Shown here: positions 34,470 to 43,365 of the stretch, piece by piece | Layout: each line of letters begins with the position of its first letter | Numbering within the stretch: the stretch's first letter is position 1 | Assembly (NCBI RefSeq): GCF_015355765.1 | Contig: NZ_JACWNA010000008.1 | Location: 1 to 64,000, forward strand | Source of the DNA: Actinomyces haliotis | GTDB taxonomy: Bacteria > Actinomycetota > Actinomycetes > Actinomycetales > Actinomycetaceae | Length of the DNA stretch: 64,000 bases | Direction of reading: 5' to 3' | The notes under the pieces: model-generated | Told to the model about the DNA's origin: nothing | Seen by the model: the letters and a program-made list of their open reading frames with translations, nothing else | Databases searched by the model: none | Program-made: the position numbers and the translations under genes

Positions 34470-36572
34470 GTGACGACACCCCAGCACCCCGCCCCCGGCC
34501 GCCCCGTGCCGCCCGATCCTGGGGCCGGAACCGCCGGCGGGCCGCTCGCCTCCGTGCGCGCGGGTCGTGCCCTGACGGGGCCGACGGCGGGCCGGGCCAA
34601 CGCAGCCGTCCTCGTGCTCCTGGTCCTCGCCTCCCTCGCCCAGGCCTGGTGCCTCATCGAGGTGGGCCGGGCCCTCGGCCTCCTCGTCCTCGAGCCCGGC
34701 GCCGCGGCGCTCCCCGGAGCGGCGCTCGCGACCGACTGGCAGGGCGTCGGCCCGGGGCTCCTGCTGCGTGCGCTGCTCGCCGCGGCCGTCTCCGCGCTGG
34801 CCGCCGGCGTGGCCGACGGCGTCTCCCGGCGCTCGGCGGCACAAGAGGAGGGAGTCATCCGGGGCCGTGCCCTCACCGCTTTCATGCGCCTGGGACCGGG
34901 AGGCGCTGACGGCGGGCCGGGCGGACCCAGTGGTGCTGGCACGGCCAGCGGAGCGGGAGCCGCGTCCACCACGAGCCGTGCGGGCGCCGCCGTCGGGCTG
35001 CTCACCGATGGCGCCGAGCGCGTCGCCCGCTACCGCCAGACCTTCCTCGCCCCGACGGCGGCCGCCGCCCTCGCGCCGTTGGCGGTCCTCGTCCTCACGG
35101 CGGTCAGCGTCGACTGGCTGAGCGCTCTCGTCCTGACCGCGGCCGTCGTCGTCGTGCCCTGGACCGTGACGCAGGTGCACCGTCGCACCCGCTCCTCCTC
35201 CGGGGCCTCGCGCCGCCGCCGCGCCGTCCTGTCGGCCCGCTACCTCGAGGTCATCCAGGGCCTCGAGACCCTCGTCCTCGCTCGCGCCGGGGGCCGCGCC
35301 GTCGCCGAGCTCGAGGAGGCGGGCGAGGATAACCGCCGCGGTCTCATGCGCCTCCTCGCCGGCAACCAGCTCGTCATCCTCCTCACCGACGGCCTCGCGT
35401 CCCTCCTGCTCGTCGTCGGCGCGGCCGCTCTCGCCCTGGTGAGGGTCCGCTCGGGCGCGATCGGGGCCGGTGACGGGATCGCCCTCGTCCTGGTCAGCGT
35501 CGTGCTGCTCGAACCGCTGGACCGGGTCGGCTCCTTCTTCTACGTCGGCATGTCCGGCCGCGCGAACGAGCGCCTCATGCTGGGGCTGCACCGCCGCGCA
35601 GGCAACGGCCCCGTTCCCGGGACCGGACGCGCCGCGCGCGCCGAGGGCGTCGCCGGCTCCGACGGCGGGGCCGGGACGACGGCGGGCCCGCGCGGCGCCG
35701 CCGTGAGGCTGGCGGGCGTGACGGCCCGCTGGCCCGCGCCGCCGGCCCTCGTCGCCCGTCACCCCGGCGGGCACCCGGGCGGCCACGGGGCGCCGACCGC
35801 ACCAGGACGTCGAGGCGCACCCGCACAGGCCCCCGCCGGGCAGGCTCCCGCCGGCGAGGGACACCCGGGCGGTCACGCTCCGGCTGCTCACCCCACCGAG
35901 CACGGCGCGCCCCCCGCACGCCGCGACCGCTCCGCCCGCCAGGGCCGTCCCTCGGCACCCGACGTCCTCACCGGCGTCGACCTCGCCGTCGAGCCCGGCG
36001 AGCGCCTCGCCGTCGTCGGGCCCTCCGGCGCCGGAAAGTCCACCCTCCTCGCCCTCCTCGACGGCGACCTCCTCCCGCTGACCGGCACCGTCACCGTCGA
36101 CGGCGTCACCGCCACCCACGGCGACGAGGCGGCCCGTGACGCCCTGCGCGCCCGCAGCGCCGTCGTCGCCCAGACCACCTGGCTCTTCACCGGCACCATC
36201 GCCGACAACCTCCGCCTCGCCGATCTCGACGCCACCGACGACGAGCTCTGGGCGGCCCTCGCCGCCGCCGGCCTCGACGCCGAGGTCCGCACGATGCCCG
36301 ACGGCCTCGCCACCGCCGTCGGTGAGCGCGGCACCGCCCTGTCCGGCGGGCAGGCGCAGCGGGTCGCCCTCGCCCGCGCCTTCCTCGCCGACCGCCCGCT
36401 CCTCCTCCTTGACGAGCCCACGAGCCAGGTCGACCTCGCGAGTGAGGCCGTCATCGTCGAGGCGCTCGGCCGCCTCGGCCAGGGACGCACCGTCGTCACC
36501 GTCACGCACAGGCGGGCCGCCGCCGAGGACGCGGACCGGGTCCTCACCGTCGAGGAAGGGAGGCTCCGTTGA
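34470..36572 (+). CDS. ABC exporter, CydD-like half-transporter, with His-rich insert
   Basis: 700 residues from GTG 34470 (an ATG at 34461 is also possible). A six-helix membrane domain (about 30-360) precedes a nucleotide-binding domain with Walker A GPSGAGKST (about 517), signature LSGGQAQRVALARA and Walker B LLLLDEPTSQVD. Between the first strand (VRLAGVTARWPA) and DVLTGVDLAV is an insert of about 65 residues with seven His in HPGGH-type repeats (about 431-478). CydDC exports thiols needed for cytochrome bd assembly; no cydAB is nearby, so the substrate is open. The next gene overlaps its stop. Confidence 0.85.
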   Translation: MTTPQHPAPGRPVPPDPGAGTAGGPLASVRAGRALTGPTAGRANAAVLVLLVLASLAQAWCLIEVGRALGLLVLEPGAAALPGAALATDWQGVGPGLLLRALLAAAVSALAAGVADGVSRRSAAQEEGVIRGRALTAFMRLGPGGADGGPGGPSGAGTASGAGAASTTSRAGAAVGLLTDGAERVARYRQTFLAPTAAAALAPLAVLVLTAVSVDWLSALVLTAAVVVVPWTVTQVHRRTRSSSGASRRRRAVLSARYLEVIQGLETLVLARAGGRAVAELEEAGEDNRRGLMRLLAGNQLVILLTDGLASLLLVVGAAALALVRVRSGAIGAGDGIALVLVSVVLLEPLDRVGSFFYVGMSGRANERLMLGLHRRAGNGPVPGTGRAARAEGVAGSDGGAGTTAGPRGAAVRLAGVTARWPAPPALVARHPGGHPGGHGAPTAPGRRGAPAQAPAGQAPAGEGHPGGHAPAAHPTEHGAPPARRDRSARQGRPSAPDVLTGVDLAVEPGERLAVVGPSGAGKSTLLALLDGDLLPLTGTVTVDGVTATHGDEAARDALRARSAVVAQTTWLFTGTIADNLRLADLDATDDELWAALAAAGLDAEVRTMPDGLATAVGERGTALSGGQAQRVALARAFLADRPLLLLDEPTSQVDLASEAVIVEALGRLGQGRTVVTVTHRRAAAEDADRVLTVEEGRLR

Positions 36573-38380
36573 GCACGTCCACCAGCACCGGACGCGGCGA
36601 GTCCGCGGCCACCGCTCGCGCGACCGGCCGCCCGGGAGCCCGCGGCCTCGTTCCCTGGCTCCTGCGCACGACGGCGCCCGTCCTCCCGCCGCTCGCCGCC
36701 TCGGCCCTGCTACGGGTCCTTGCCCAGCTCCTCGGCGTCGGGCTCGTCGCCCTCGCCGCCGACGCCGTCGCTCGGACCGCGCTGGCCGCCGTCGGATCAC
36801 CCGGCGCCGGCGCCCCGGGACTCACCCGCCTCCTACCCGTGATGGTCCTCCTGGCCCTGCTCAAGGCGGCCGCGCGCTACGGCGAGCAGTTCCTCGGGCA
36901 CCTCGTCGCCTTCAAGGCCCTCGAGCTCCTCCGCGTCCGCCTCGTCTCCTCCCTCCTGCCGCGCGCCACCCGCCAGCGCCTCGGTTCCGGCGACCTCCTC
37001 GCACGGGCCACGAAGGACGTCGACCGAGTCGAGACCTTCTTCGCCCACACCATCGCCCCGGTCATCGGCGCCGTCCTCGTCCCGCTCACCACCGTCATCG
37101 TCATCGGCGCGGCAGCGTCCTGGCGCGTCGCCCTCGCCGGGGCGGCCGTCCTCGTCCTGGCGATCGCGGTCGTGCCCTTCCTCGGGTCTGGTGCGGCCGC
37201 CCGCTCCGCACGCGTCGCCGCCGCGGAGCGCGCCGCCCTCACCGCCCACCTCACCGACACGGTCCAGGGGATGCGGGAGGTCCTCGGCTACGGCCTCGGC
37301 CCGCAGCGCCTCGAGGGGACCCGTGCCCACGACGACGCCCTCCTCGCCGCGACCGCCCCGGCCGACCGCCTCGCCGCCGTCCGTCACGGCGCCGTCCAGC
37401 TCCTCGTGCTCACCGCCCCGCTCGCCGGCCTCGCCGCCGGGGCACCGGAGACGGCACGCGGGGACCTCTCGCTGCCTGCTCTCGCGGCGGCGGTCGCCGC
37501 CCTGTGGCGGCTCGGGGAGACCGTCCGCGGCGTCGAGGGCGTCGCCGGGACGATCTCCACCGCCCTGGCCTCCGCCGAGCGTGTCCGCGAGGTCATCGAG
37601 GCCCCTGTCGAGATCCACGACGGCGACGAGCCCGTCCCGCACGCCGCCTCCCACGAGCTTGCCTGGGACCGTGTCAGCTACACGCACCCCGGTGCCGTCC
37701 GCCCCGCGCTGCGCGACGTCACCGCCGTCGCCCGGGCGGGCGAGCGCACCTGCCTCGTAGGGGCCTCCGGCTCCGGGAAGACGACGCTCCTGCGACTCGC
37801 CCTGCGTGCCGACGACCCCTCCGGGGGCACCCTCACCGTCGACGGCGCCGACCTGCGCGGCCTGCGCGCCGACGACCTGCGCCGCGAGCTCGTCCTCGTC
37901 CCGCAGGAGGCCCGGCTCTTCCACGGCAGCCTCGCCGAGAACCTCCGCCTCGCGGCCCCGGAGGCGACCGACGCCGCGCTCGAGGAGGCCCTCGCGGTGG
38001 CCTGCGTCCTCGACGAGGTCCGGGCGATGCCCCAGGGGCTCGCCACCGTCGTCGGGGAGCGCGGTACGACCGTCTCCGGCGGACAGCGCCAGCGGATCGC
38101 GCTCGCCCGGGCGCTCCTCGCCCGCCCGGCGCTCCTGCTCCTCGACGAGGTGGGCGCCCACCTCGATCCCGCCCTCGACGCGCGCGTCCACGCCTCGTTG
38201 CGCGACTGGTCCGCGCGCACCGGTGCCGGCGTCCTCGAGGTCACCCACCGGCTCACCGGCATCGAGGAGGCGGACCACGTCATCGTCCTGGACGACGGCG
38301 CCGTCATCGCTGACGGGACGCCCGCCGAGCTGCTCGCGGACCCGGACGGGCCCCTCGCACGGCTGGCCGCCCGGGCCTGA
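36569..38380 (+). CDS. ABC exporter, CydC-like half-transporter
   Basis: 603 residues. TTG start at 36569 overlaps the previous TGA by three bases, with GGGAGG upstream, so translation is coupled. Membrane domain (about 35-310) with FFAHTIAPVIGAVLVPLTTV, then a nucleotide-binding domain with GASGSGKTT, VSGGQRQRIALARA and LLLLDEVGAHLDP. It lacks the His-rich insert of its partner. The two half-transporters almost certainly form a heterodimer; cargo unknown. Confidence 0.87.
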   Translation: MSTSTSTGRGESAATARATGRPGARGLVPWLLRTTAPVLPPLAASALLRVLAQLLGVGLVALAADAVARTALAAVGSPGAGAPGLTRLLPVMVLLALLKAAARYGEQFLGHLVAFKALELLRVRLVSSLLPRATRQRLGSGDLLARATKDVDRVETFFAHTIAPVIGAVLVPLTTVIVIGAAASWRVALAGAAVLVLAIAVVPFLGSGAAARSARVAAAERAALTAHLTDTVQGMREVLGYGLGPQRLEGTRAHDDALLAATAPADRLAAVRHGAVQLLVLTAPLAGLAAGAPETARGDLSLPALAAAVAALWRLGETVRGVEGVAGTISTALASAERVREVIEAPVEIHDGDEPVPHAASHELAWDRVSYTHPGAVRPALRDVTAVARAGERTCLVGASGSGKTTLLRLALRADDPSGGTLTVDGADLRGLRADDLRRELVLVPQEARLFHGSLAENLRLAAPEATDAALEEALAVACVLDEVRAMPQGLATVVGERGTTVSGGQRQRIALARALLARPALLLLDEVGAHLDPALDARVHASLRDWSARTGAGVLEVTHRLTGIEEADHVIVLDDGAVIADGTPAELLADPDGPLARLAARA

Positions 38381-38471
38381 CGGCGTGCCTTCAGGCCCGC
38401 TGAGTCCTGGGCGAGCGTGGGCGAGAGCCTGGTGCGCGTGGGCCACGGGTGATAGCCGGGGCGCCGTCGGC

Positions 38472-39389
38472 TCAGATGTCGTCGATGTCCTCGTAGGACC
38501 GCGGGTCCTCGATGGGCTCGAGGTGCGCGGACACGTGGAGCGCCGGGTCGACGGCGACGAGGGCGTCGATGACCTCCTCGGTGAGGTCGTGCCCCTTCTT
38601 GACGGACCAGTCGCCTGGGACGAGCACGTCGAGGTGGGCGAAGCGTCGGTTGCCGGCCTCGCGCACGCGGACCGCGTGGAAGTCGATCCGCCCGTCCTTC
38701 CGGTAGGAGTCGAGGACGCCCGTGATGTGCGCGAGGGACTCCTCGCTGGGTGCCACGTCCATGAGCCCGTCGATCGAGTCCCGGATGAGGCGGAAGCCGG
38801 TCCACATGATGTTGACGCCCGCGAGGAGCGCGATGATCGCGTCGAGCACGGGGGAGTGGAAGACCGCCACGAGGCCGACGCCGATGAGGACCGCCGCGGA
38901 GGTGACGACGTCCGTCGCCAGGTGCTTCGCGTCGGCGACGAGGGTCTTGGAGCTCTCCTCCATGCCCTTGCGGTAGAGGACCCAGGCGACCGCGCCGTTG
39001 ATGATCGAGGCTCCGACGGAGATGAGGAGGCCGACGCTCAGCTGCTCCGGCATGACGGGGCTGATGATGCGGCCGATCGCCGAGTACACGATGAAGGCGG
39101 CGGCGACGAAGATCATGACGCCCTCGAAGACCGCGGAGAAGTACTCGGCCTTGGAGTGCCCGAACTGGTGGTCGTCGTCCGCGGGGCGGATCGAGATCTT
39201 GAGGACGATGAGCGCGACGATCGCCGCCACGAGGTTGACGAGGGACTCCGCCGCGTCGGACAGGAGCCCGACTGACCCCGTGAGCCAGGCCGCGTAGGAC
39301 TTGAGCGCGATGGTGGCGAGGGCGGCGCCGATCGAGAGCCACGCGTAGCGGCTCAGGTCCTTGGGCGGGGCGTAACGGGGTGAGGACAT
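38472..39389 (-). CDS. Cation diffusion facilitator (CDF) transporter
   Basis: 305 residues. Proton-coupled export of divalent metal (Zn, Fe, Mn or Co). Six helices; TM2 reads SVGLLSDAAESLVN, where the usual H/DxxxD site has E and N; TM5 keeps H-L-A-T-D. A cytoplasmic domain follows (RIDFHAVRVREAGNRRFAHL with several His), ending YEDIDDI. The substitution puts it in a subgroup with altered metal choice, but I cannot name the metal. It faces the TRIC-like gene across a 151-bp divergent region. Confidence 0.88.
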   Translation of the reverse strand: MSSPRYAPPKDLSRYAWLSIGAALATIALKSYAAWLTGSVGLLSDAAESLVNLVAAIVALIVLKISIRPADDDHQFGHSKAEYFSAVFEGVMIFVAAAFIVYSAIGRIISPVMPEQLSVGLLISVGASIINGAVAWVLYRKGMEESSKTLVADAKHLATDVVTSAAVLIGVGLVAVFHSPVLDAIIALLAGVNIMWTGFRLIRDSIDGLMDVAPSEESLAHITGVLDSYRKDGRIDFHAVRVREAGNRRFAHLDVLVPGDWSVKKGHDLTEEVIDALVAVDPALHVSAHLEPIEDPRSYEDIDDI

Positions 39390-39540
39390 GGGCGGCAGTC
39401 TCGCGGTGCCCGGTGAACGGGGGCGAACCGAGGTTTCGGCGGGCCGTAAGCCCTCGCGTGAGCGGCGGCACCCCGGGCGGGCCCGCAGGTCCGGCGCTCA
39501 CCCGGTCGGGGCCCGCCCTCGCCCCGCTAGGGTGGTCGGC

Positions 39541-40371
39541 GTGCTGACCGGCCTTCCGCTCGAGCTCGCCGTCCCCGACGCGCTGCCCGACACCTTCCGC
39601 GCCCTCGACCTGTCCGGGGTGCTGCTCAACGGGATCCTCGGCGGCCTCATCGCGCGGCGGAAGAACTTCGACCTCGTCGGCTTCGTCGTCCTCGCGATCC
39701 TCACCGCGACGGCCGGGGGCATCCTGCGCGACGTCATGATCCAGGCGGGCCCGCCCTTCGCGCTCACCGACCCCTACTACCTCTACACGGCCTGCGTCGG
39801 CGCGGTCATCGCCTGGTTCGCGCCCTTCCGGACCGCCGTCGCCCGGCGCTTCCTCGTCGTCGCCGACGCGGTCGTCCTCGGCACCTGGGCCGCGACCGGT
39901 GCGTCGAAGGCCCTCACCAACGGGCTCGGCGTCATGCCGGCGCTCCTGCTCGGCTGCCTCACGGCGGTGGGCGGCTCCATGATCCGCGACGTCTCCGTGG
40001 GGGAGACCCCAGCCGTCTACGGCGGCAACAAGCTCTACGCGGTGCCTGCCCTGTGCTCGGCCCTCACGGAGGTGCTGCTCGTGCGCGGGGGCCTGCCCGA
40101 CGCCTACGCGATGCTCGTCGCGACCGTGGTCGGCGCTGGCACCTGCCTCCTGGCGTACTGGCGCGAGTGGCGCCTGCCGGTCGCGGAGGACTGGGAGCGC
40201 CGCCGTGCCGAGTGGGTCGCCGCGGGGCGGGTCCTCGGGTCTCGCCGTGGTCGGCCCACGACCGAGGTCGAGCGCGTCGGCTGGCGCCGGGCCCTCATGG
40301 CGCGGCCGCGCCGGGCGTCGCGGCGTCCCGTCCGTCGACGCCGCAAGCCGCTGGACCCGGCCGACCTCTGA
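39541..40371 (+). CDS. Trimeric intracellular cation channel (TRIC/UPF0126) family protein
   Basis: 276 residues, about seven helices. Family stretches: LSGVLLNGILGGLIARRKNFDLVGF, TATAGGILRDVMI, GVMPALLLGCLTAVGGSMIRDV with the paired GG motifs, and NKLYAVPAL. Prokaryotic TRIC proteins conduct K+ and Na+. A basic tail of about 60 residues is rich in Arg. GTG at 39541 fits the family start; the upstream open frame looks non-coding. Confidence 0.88.
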   Translation: MLTGLPLELAVPDALPDTFRALDLSGVLLNGILGGLIARRKNFDLVGFVVLAILTATAGGILRDVMIQAGPPFALTDPYYLYTACVGAVIAWFAPFRTAVARRFLVVADAVVLGTWAATGASKALTNGLGVMPALLLGCLTAVGGSMIRDVSVGETPAVYGGNKLYAVPALCSALTEVLLVRGGLPDAYAMLVATVVGAGTCLLAYWREWRLPVAEDWERRRAEWVAAGRVLGSRRGRPTTEVERVGWRRALMARPRRASRRPVRRRRKPLDPADL

Positions 40372-40536
40372 ACCGGGTCGCCAGGCGGCGCCCTGTCGCT
40401 CGTCCTGGCTCCGCGCGGCGGCGCGAGCGGTGTGACCGTCCTGGCCTCCGCCGCCGCGGCACGACGACGGGGCGCGGTCCCGTCGGCCGCATCGGCCCGG
40501 ACCGCGCCCCGTGCGCGTGCAGCTGCTCCGCCGACC

Positions 40537-40878
40537 TCAGTCCTGGACGGGGTGGACCTCGGCGTCGTCGACGCTCACGGGCTCGTAGCTCGTGGTCTTG
40601 ACCGTGCGGGTCGGGCCGTCGGCCGTGCGACGCGAGGAGGAGCCGGAGAAGACGCGCTCCTTGACGGCGTCGACGACGCGGTCGGTGAGGACCTCGCCCT
40701 GCTGCTTCGCGAAGGCGGTGGCGCGCGCGGAGGCGTTGTCGACGGTCTCTCGGACCTTGGGCTGCTCCGCGATCTTGGTGGCGGTGGCCTTGATGCGCTC
40801 GTACTGGGCGCGGCCGGCGCGCGTGCCGAGGACGTATCCGGCGCCGACGCCGAGGACGAAGGGGATCTTGCTGGCCAT
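40537..40878 (-). CDS. YtxH-like small membrane-associated protein
   Basis: 113 residues. One short N-terminal hydrophobic segment (PFVLGVGAGYVLGTRAG, with a glycine-zipper look), then a charged helix (QYERIKATATKIAEQPKVRE and on) predicted to be coiled, and a polar tail. YtxH-like proteins are stress-associated and poorly defined. ATG at 40878 with AGGAGG upstream. Stands alone. Confidence 0.78.
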   Translation of the reverse strand: MASKIPFVLGVGAGYVLGTRAGRAQYERIKATATKIAEQPKVRETVDNASARATAFAKQQGEVLTDRVVDAVKERVFSGSSSRRTADGPTRTVKTTSYEPVSVDDAEVHPVQD

Positions 40879-41108
40879 GAGGGCCTCCTGAGGGTCGAGT
40901 GGTCGGTCACGGTGCCGCGGCTCTCGGCGGTCGGTAGCCGCCTGTGAGGAGGGTGGGTGGCGAGGCGAGTGCCCCCGGCACCGTGCTCTGCGCCTCAGCA
41001 TAGGGGCCTGACCTGTGGCGTCGCTGCCCCTCAGAGCGCTTTTGCGCCGCGGGCGGAGGGGCGGGTCTCGGTGAGGACGCGGTGCCGGCAAGGCCAGGCG
41101 ACCCTTCC

Positions 41109-41127
41109 TTAGGTAAGACTTCCTTTG
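41109..41127. promoter_or_regulatory. IdeR/DtxR-like iron box
   Basis: TTAGGTAAGACTTCCTTTG matches the DtxR/IdeR consensus well in its left half (TTAGGTAAG) and moderately in its right half. It lies 36 bp before the VIT/CCC1 gene and next to a TATACA that could be its -10. Control by an iron regulator is therefore plausible. Confidence 0.5.
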
Positions 41128-41163
41128 CTATACAGCGACATTGATTGGATCTACTGTGGCGCT

Positions 41164-42045
41164 ATGAACGCCACCGAGACGCCCCGCACGGGTCGTGACC
41201 CGCGCCGCCTCAGCACACCCGAGCACGCGAGCGCCGAGCTGCCCCAGCAGCTGACCTCCCGGGTCGTCCCGCCGTGCCCGACGGCCGTGTCGCTCGCCCC
41301 GCTGTCCGGCCCCGAGCCCAGCGTCGAGAGTGCCGACGGCGCCGCGCCCGACGCTCGTGACGCGGCCTCGTCGCTCGCCTCCCGCCTCAACTGGCTCCGC
41401 GCCGGCGTCCTCGGCGCGAACGACGGCATCGTCTCCGTCGCCGGAGTCGTCATCGGCGTCGCCGCCGCCAGCCCGAGCGGCAACGGCGCCGTCCTCACCG
41501 CCGGCGTCGCCGCGATCGTCGCGGGCGCTCTGTCCATGGCCGCCGGCGAGTACGTCTCGGTCTCCACCCAGTCGGACACCGAGAAGGCCATGGTCGCCCG
41601 CCAGCGCGCCGAGCTCGCCGCGGACCCCGACGGCGGCGTCGAGGAGCTCGCCGCCCACTACCGCGCCAAGGGCCTCACGCCCGGCACCGCGCTCACGGTC
41701 GCCCGCGAGCTCACCGCGCACGACGCCGTCGCCGCCCACCTCGACGCCGAGCTCGGGCTGCGCGAGGACGACTACACCAACCCGTGGCAAGCGGCCGGCT
41801 CCAGCGCGGTCGCCTTCACCCTCGGCGCCCTCCTGCCGATGCTCGCCATCATGCTGCTGCCCCTCGGCGTGCGGATCCCGCTCACCTTCGTGGCCGTGCT
41901 CCTCGGCCTGGCCGTCACGGGCGGCGTCTCCGCCAGGCTGGGCGACGCCCCCGTCGGACGGGCCGTCCTGCGCAACGTCCTCGGCGGCGCGCTCGCCATG
42001 GCCGTCACCTGGGGCATCGGCCACCTCGTCGGCGCCGCCGTCTGA
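41164..42045 (+). CDS. VIT1/CCC1 family iron/manganese transporter
   Basis: 293 residues. N-terminal polar extension (1-75), then LNWLRAGVLGANDGIVSVAG (first helix signature), SMAAGEYVSVSTQSDTEKAM (second, with the metal residues), a cytoplasmic helical part (KGLTPGTALTVARELTAHDA) and three more helices. Family members move Fe2+ or Mn2+ out of the cytoplasm. ATG at 41164 is preceded by an iron-box-like sequence. A long terminator follows at 42073-42123. Confidence 0.9.
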   Translation: MNATETPRTGRDPRRLSTPEHASAELPQQLTSRVVPPCPTAVSLAPLSGPEPSVESADGAAPDARDAASSLASRLNWLRAGVLGANDGIVSVAGVVIGVAAASPSGNGAVLTAGVAAIVAGALSMAAGEYVSVSTQSDTEKAMVARQRAELAADPDGGVEELAAHYRAKGLTPGTALTVARELTAHDAVAAHLDAELGLREDDYTNPWQAAGSSAVAFTLGALLPMLAIMLLPLGVRIPLTFVAVLLGLAVTGGVSARLGDAPVGRAVLRNVLGGALAMAVTWGIGHLVGAAV

Positions 42046-42072
42046 CCCGGACGCCCGCACCGCACCGCCTGA

Positions 42073-42123
42073 ACGAACGTGCCGCCCGTCGCCCCTTCCG
42101 GGGCCGACGGGCGGCACGTTCGT
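42073..42123. terminator. 19-bp perfect hairpin between convergent genes
   Basis: Arms 42073-42091 and 42105-42123 pair perfectly over 19 bp around a 13-base loop with an inner CCCC/GGGG pairing. It sits between the ends of the iron transporter gene and the App1 phosphatase gene and probably serves both. Confidence 0.85.
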
Positions 42124-42161
42124 GTCGTTGGCGCTGCGGGGGTCGAGCGAGAGGGCCGTCC

Positions 42162-43316
42162 TCAGGCTCGGGCCGTGGCCTCGTCCGGGACCGGCGATCC
42201 GTCGCCCTGCGTGATCCAGGTGGGGAGGAGCCTCGCCAGCTCGTAGCCGTCGCGCCCCACGACGACGGGCACGTCCGCCTCCGCCAGGGTGCGCGCCTCC
42301 GGGCCCAGGCCCATGGGGTGCGCGAGCTGGGAGCCGGCGAGCACCTGCTCGCGCTCGCTGAGCTGACGGATCGCCACGGCAGCCACCCGGTCCGAGTGCT
42401 CGCGGACCACCTCGGAGTAGATGAGCGGGTCGTGCTGGCCGTCGTCGCCGATGAGCAGGAGCTCGAGGTCCGGCAGGTCGATCATGAGGCGGCGCAGCTC
42501 GGTGCGCTTGTGCTCGATGCCCGAGCGGAACCAGCCCGTGTTGGTCGGACCCCAGTCCGTCATGAGCTTCGGCGCCTCGGGAAAGCCGTTCTTGCGGAAG
42601 AAGGCGCGCAGCGTCGGGACGGCGTTCCAGGCGCCGGTCGACAGGAAGATGACCGGGGTGTCCGGGTGGGCCGAGCGGACCTTCTCGAGGAGGTCCGCCA
42701 TGCCCGGGACCGGCTCACGGTTCGAGGCGTTCTTGATGAGCAGGTTCCAGGCCGCCAGGAAGATGCGGGGGACGTCGGTGACCATCGCGGTGTCGTCGAT
42801 GTCCGAGACGATGCCGAGGTGGCGGCCCGGGGCGATGACGTTGACGCGGGTCGTGACCTCGCCCGCGCCGGCGGCGTCGATGATGACGTCCTGCCAGCCC
42901 GGCTCGAGCCCGTGGTCCCGTACGACGACGTCGACGTAGCCCCGCCTGTCGGCGCGGGTGCGGACCTGGACGCTGCCGACCGTGATCGTCACCGGCAGGT
43001 AGGGCACCGGGACGTCGATGAACTGGCGCCAGCCGCGCTGGGCGTCGAGAAGGGTGTCGAGGGCGACCTCGCGGACGGCCTGGGCGGAGGTCGGCAGCTC
43101 CTCCGGGATGGAGCGGAAGAGGGGACCCTCGGCGGGGGCGTCCGGCGGACGCATCACCATGCGGGCCAGGACCCGCGCCATCGAGCCCTCGCCTCCTGCG
43201 GAGCCGTAGCCGTCGTAGGCGACGACGCGCGGGCGCCAGCCCCGGGCCTTGAGGGCCGGGATCGTGTCCCGGTACAGGCGGAGCTCGGCGGCACGGGCGA
43301 TGTCGGAGAAGGGCAC
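42162..43316 (-). CDS. App1-family phosphatidate phosphatase (DUF2183)
   Basis: 384 residues. The DxDxT site reads I-V-S-D-I-D-D-T-A-M near 170, followed by PVPGMADLLEKV, VIFLSTGAWN, and LLLIGDDGQHDP, the HAD-like motifs of the App1 conserved domain. Yeast App1 removes phosphate from phosphatidic acid; bacterial members are not well studied. An N-terminal beta-domain (60-150) precedes it. A GT87 glycosyltransferase gene lies 49 bp upstream on the same strand. Confidence 0.9.
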   Translation of the reverse strand: MPFSDIARAAELRLYRDTIPALKARGWRPRVVAYDGYGSAGGEGSMARVLARMVMRPPDAPAEGPLFRSIPEELPTSAQAVREVALDTLLDAQRGWRQFIDVPVPYLPVTITVGSVQVRTRADRRGYVDVVVRDHGLEPGWQDVIIDAAGAGEVTTRVNVIAPGRHLGIVSDIDDTAMVTDVPRIFLAAWNLLIKNASNREPVPGMADLLEKVRSAHPDTPVIFLSTGAWNAVPTLRAFFRKNGFPEAPKLMTDWGPTNTGWFRSGIEHKRTELRRLMIDLPDLELLLIGDDGQHDPLIYSEVVREHSDRVAAVAIRQLSEREQVLAGSQLAHPMGLGPEARTLAEADVPVVVGRDGYELARLLPTWITQGDGSPVPDEATARA

Positions 43317-43365
43317 GGAAGGATCCTAAGGGCACCGGAGGCCGCGCTGCGCGGCGACCGTGGGA

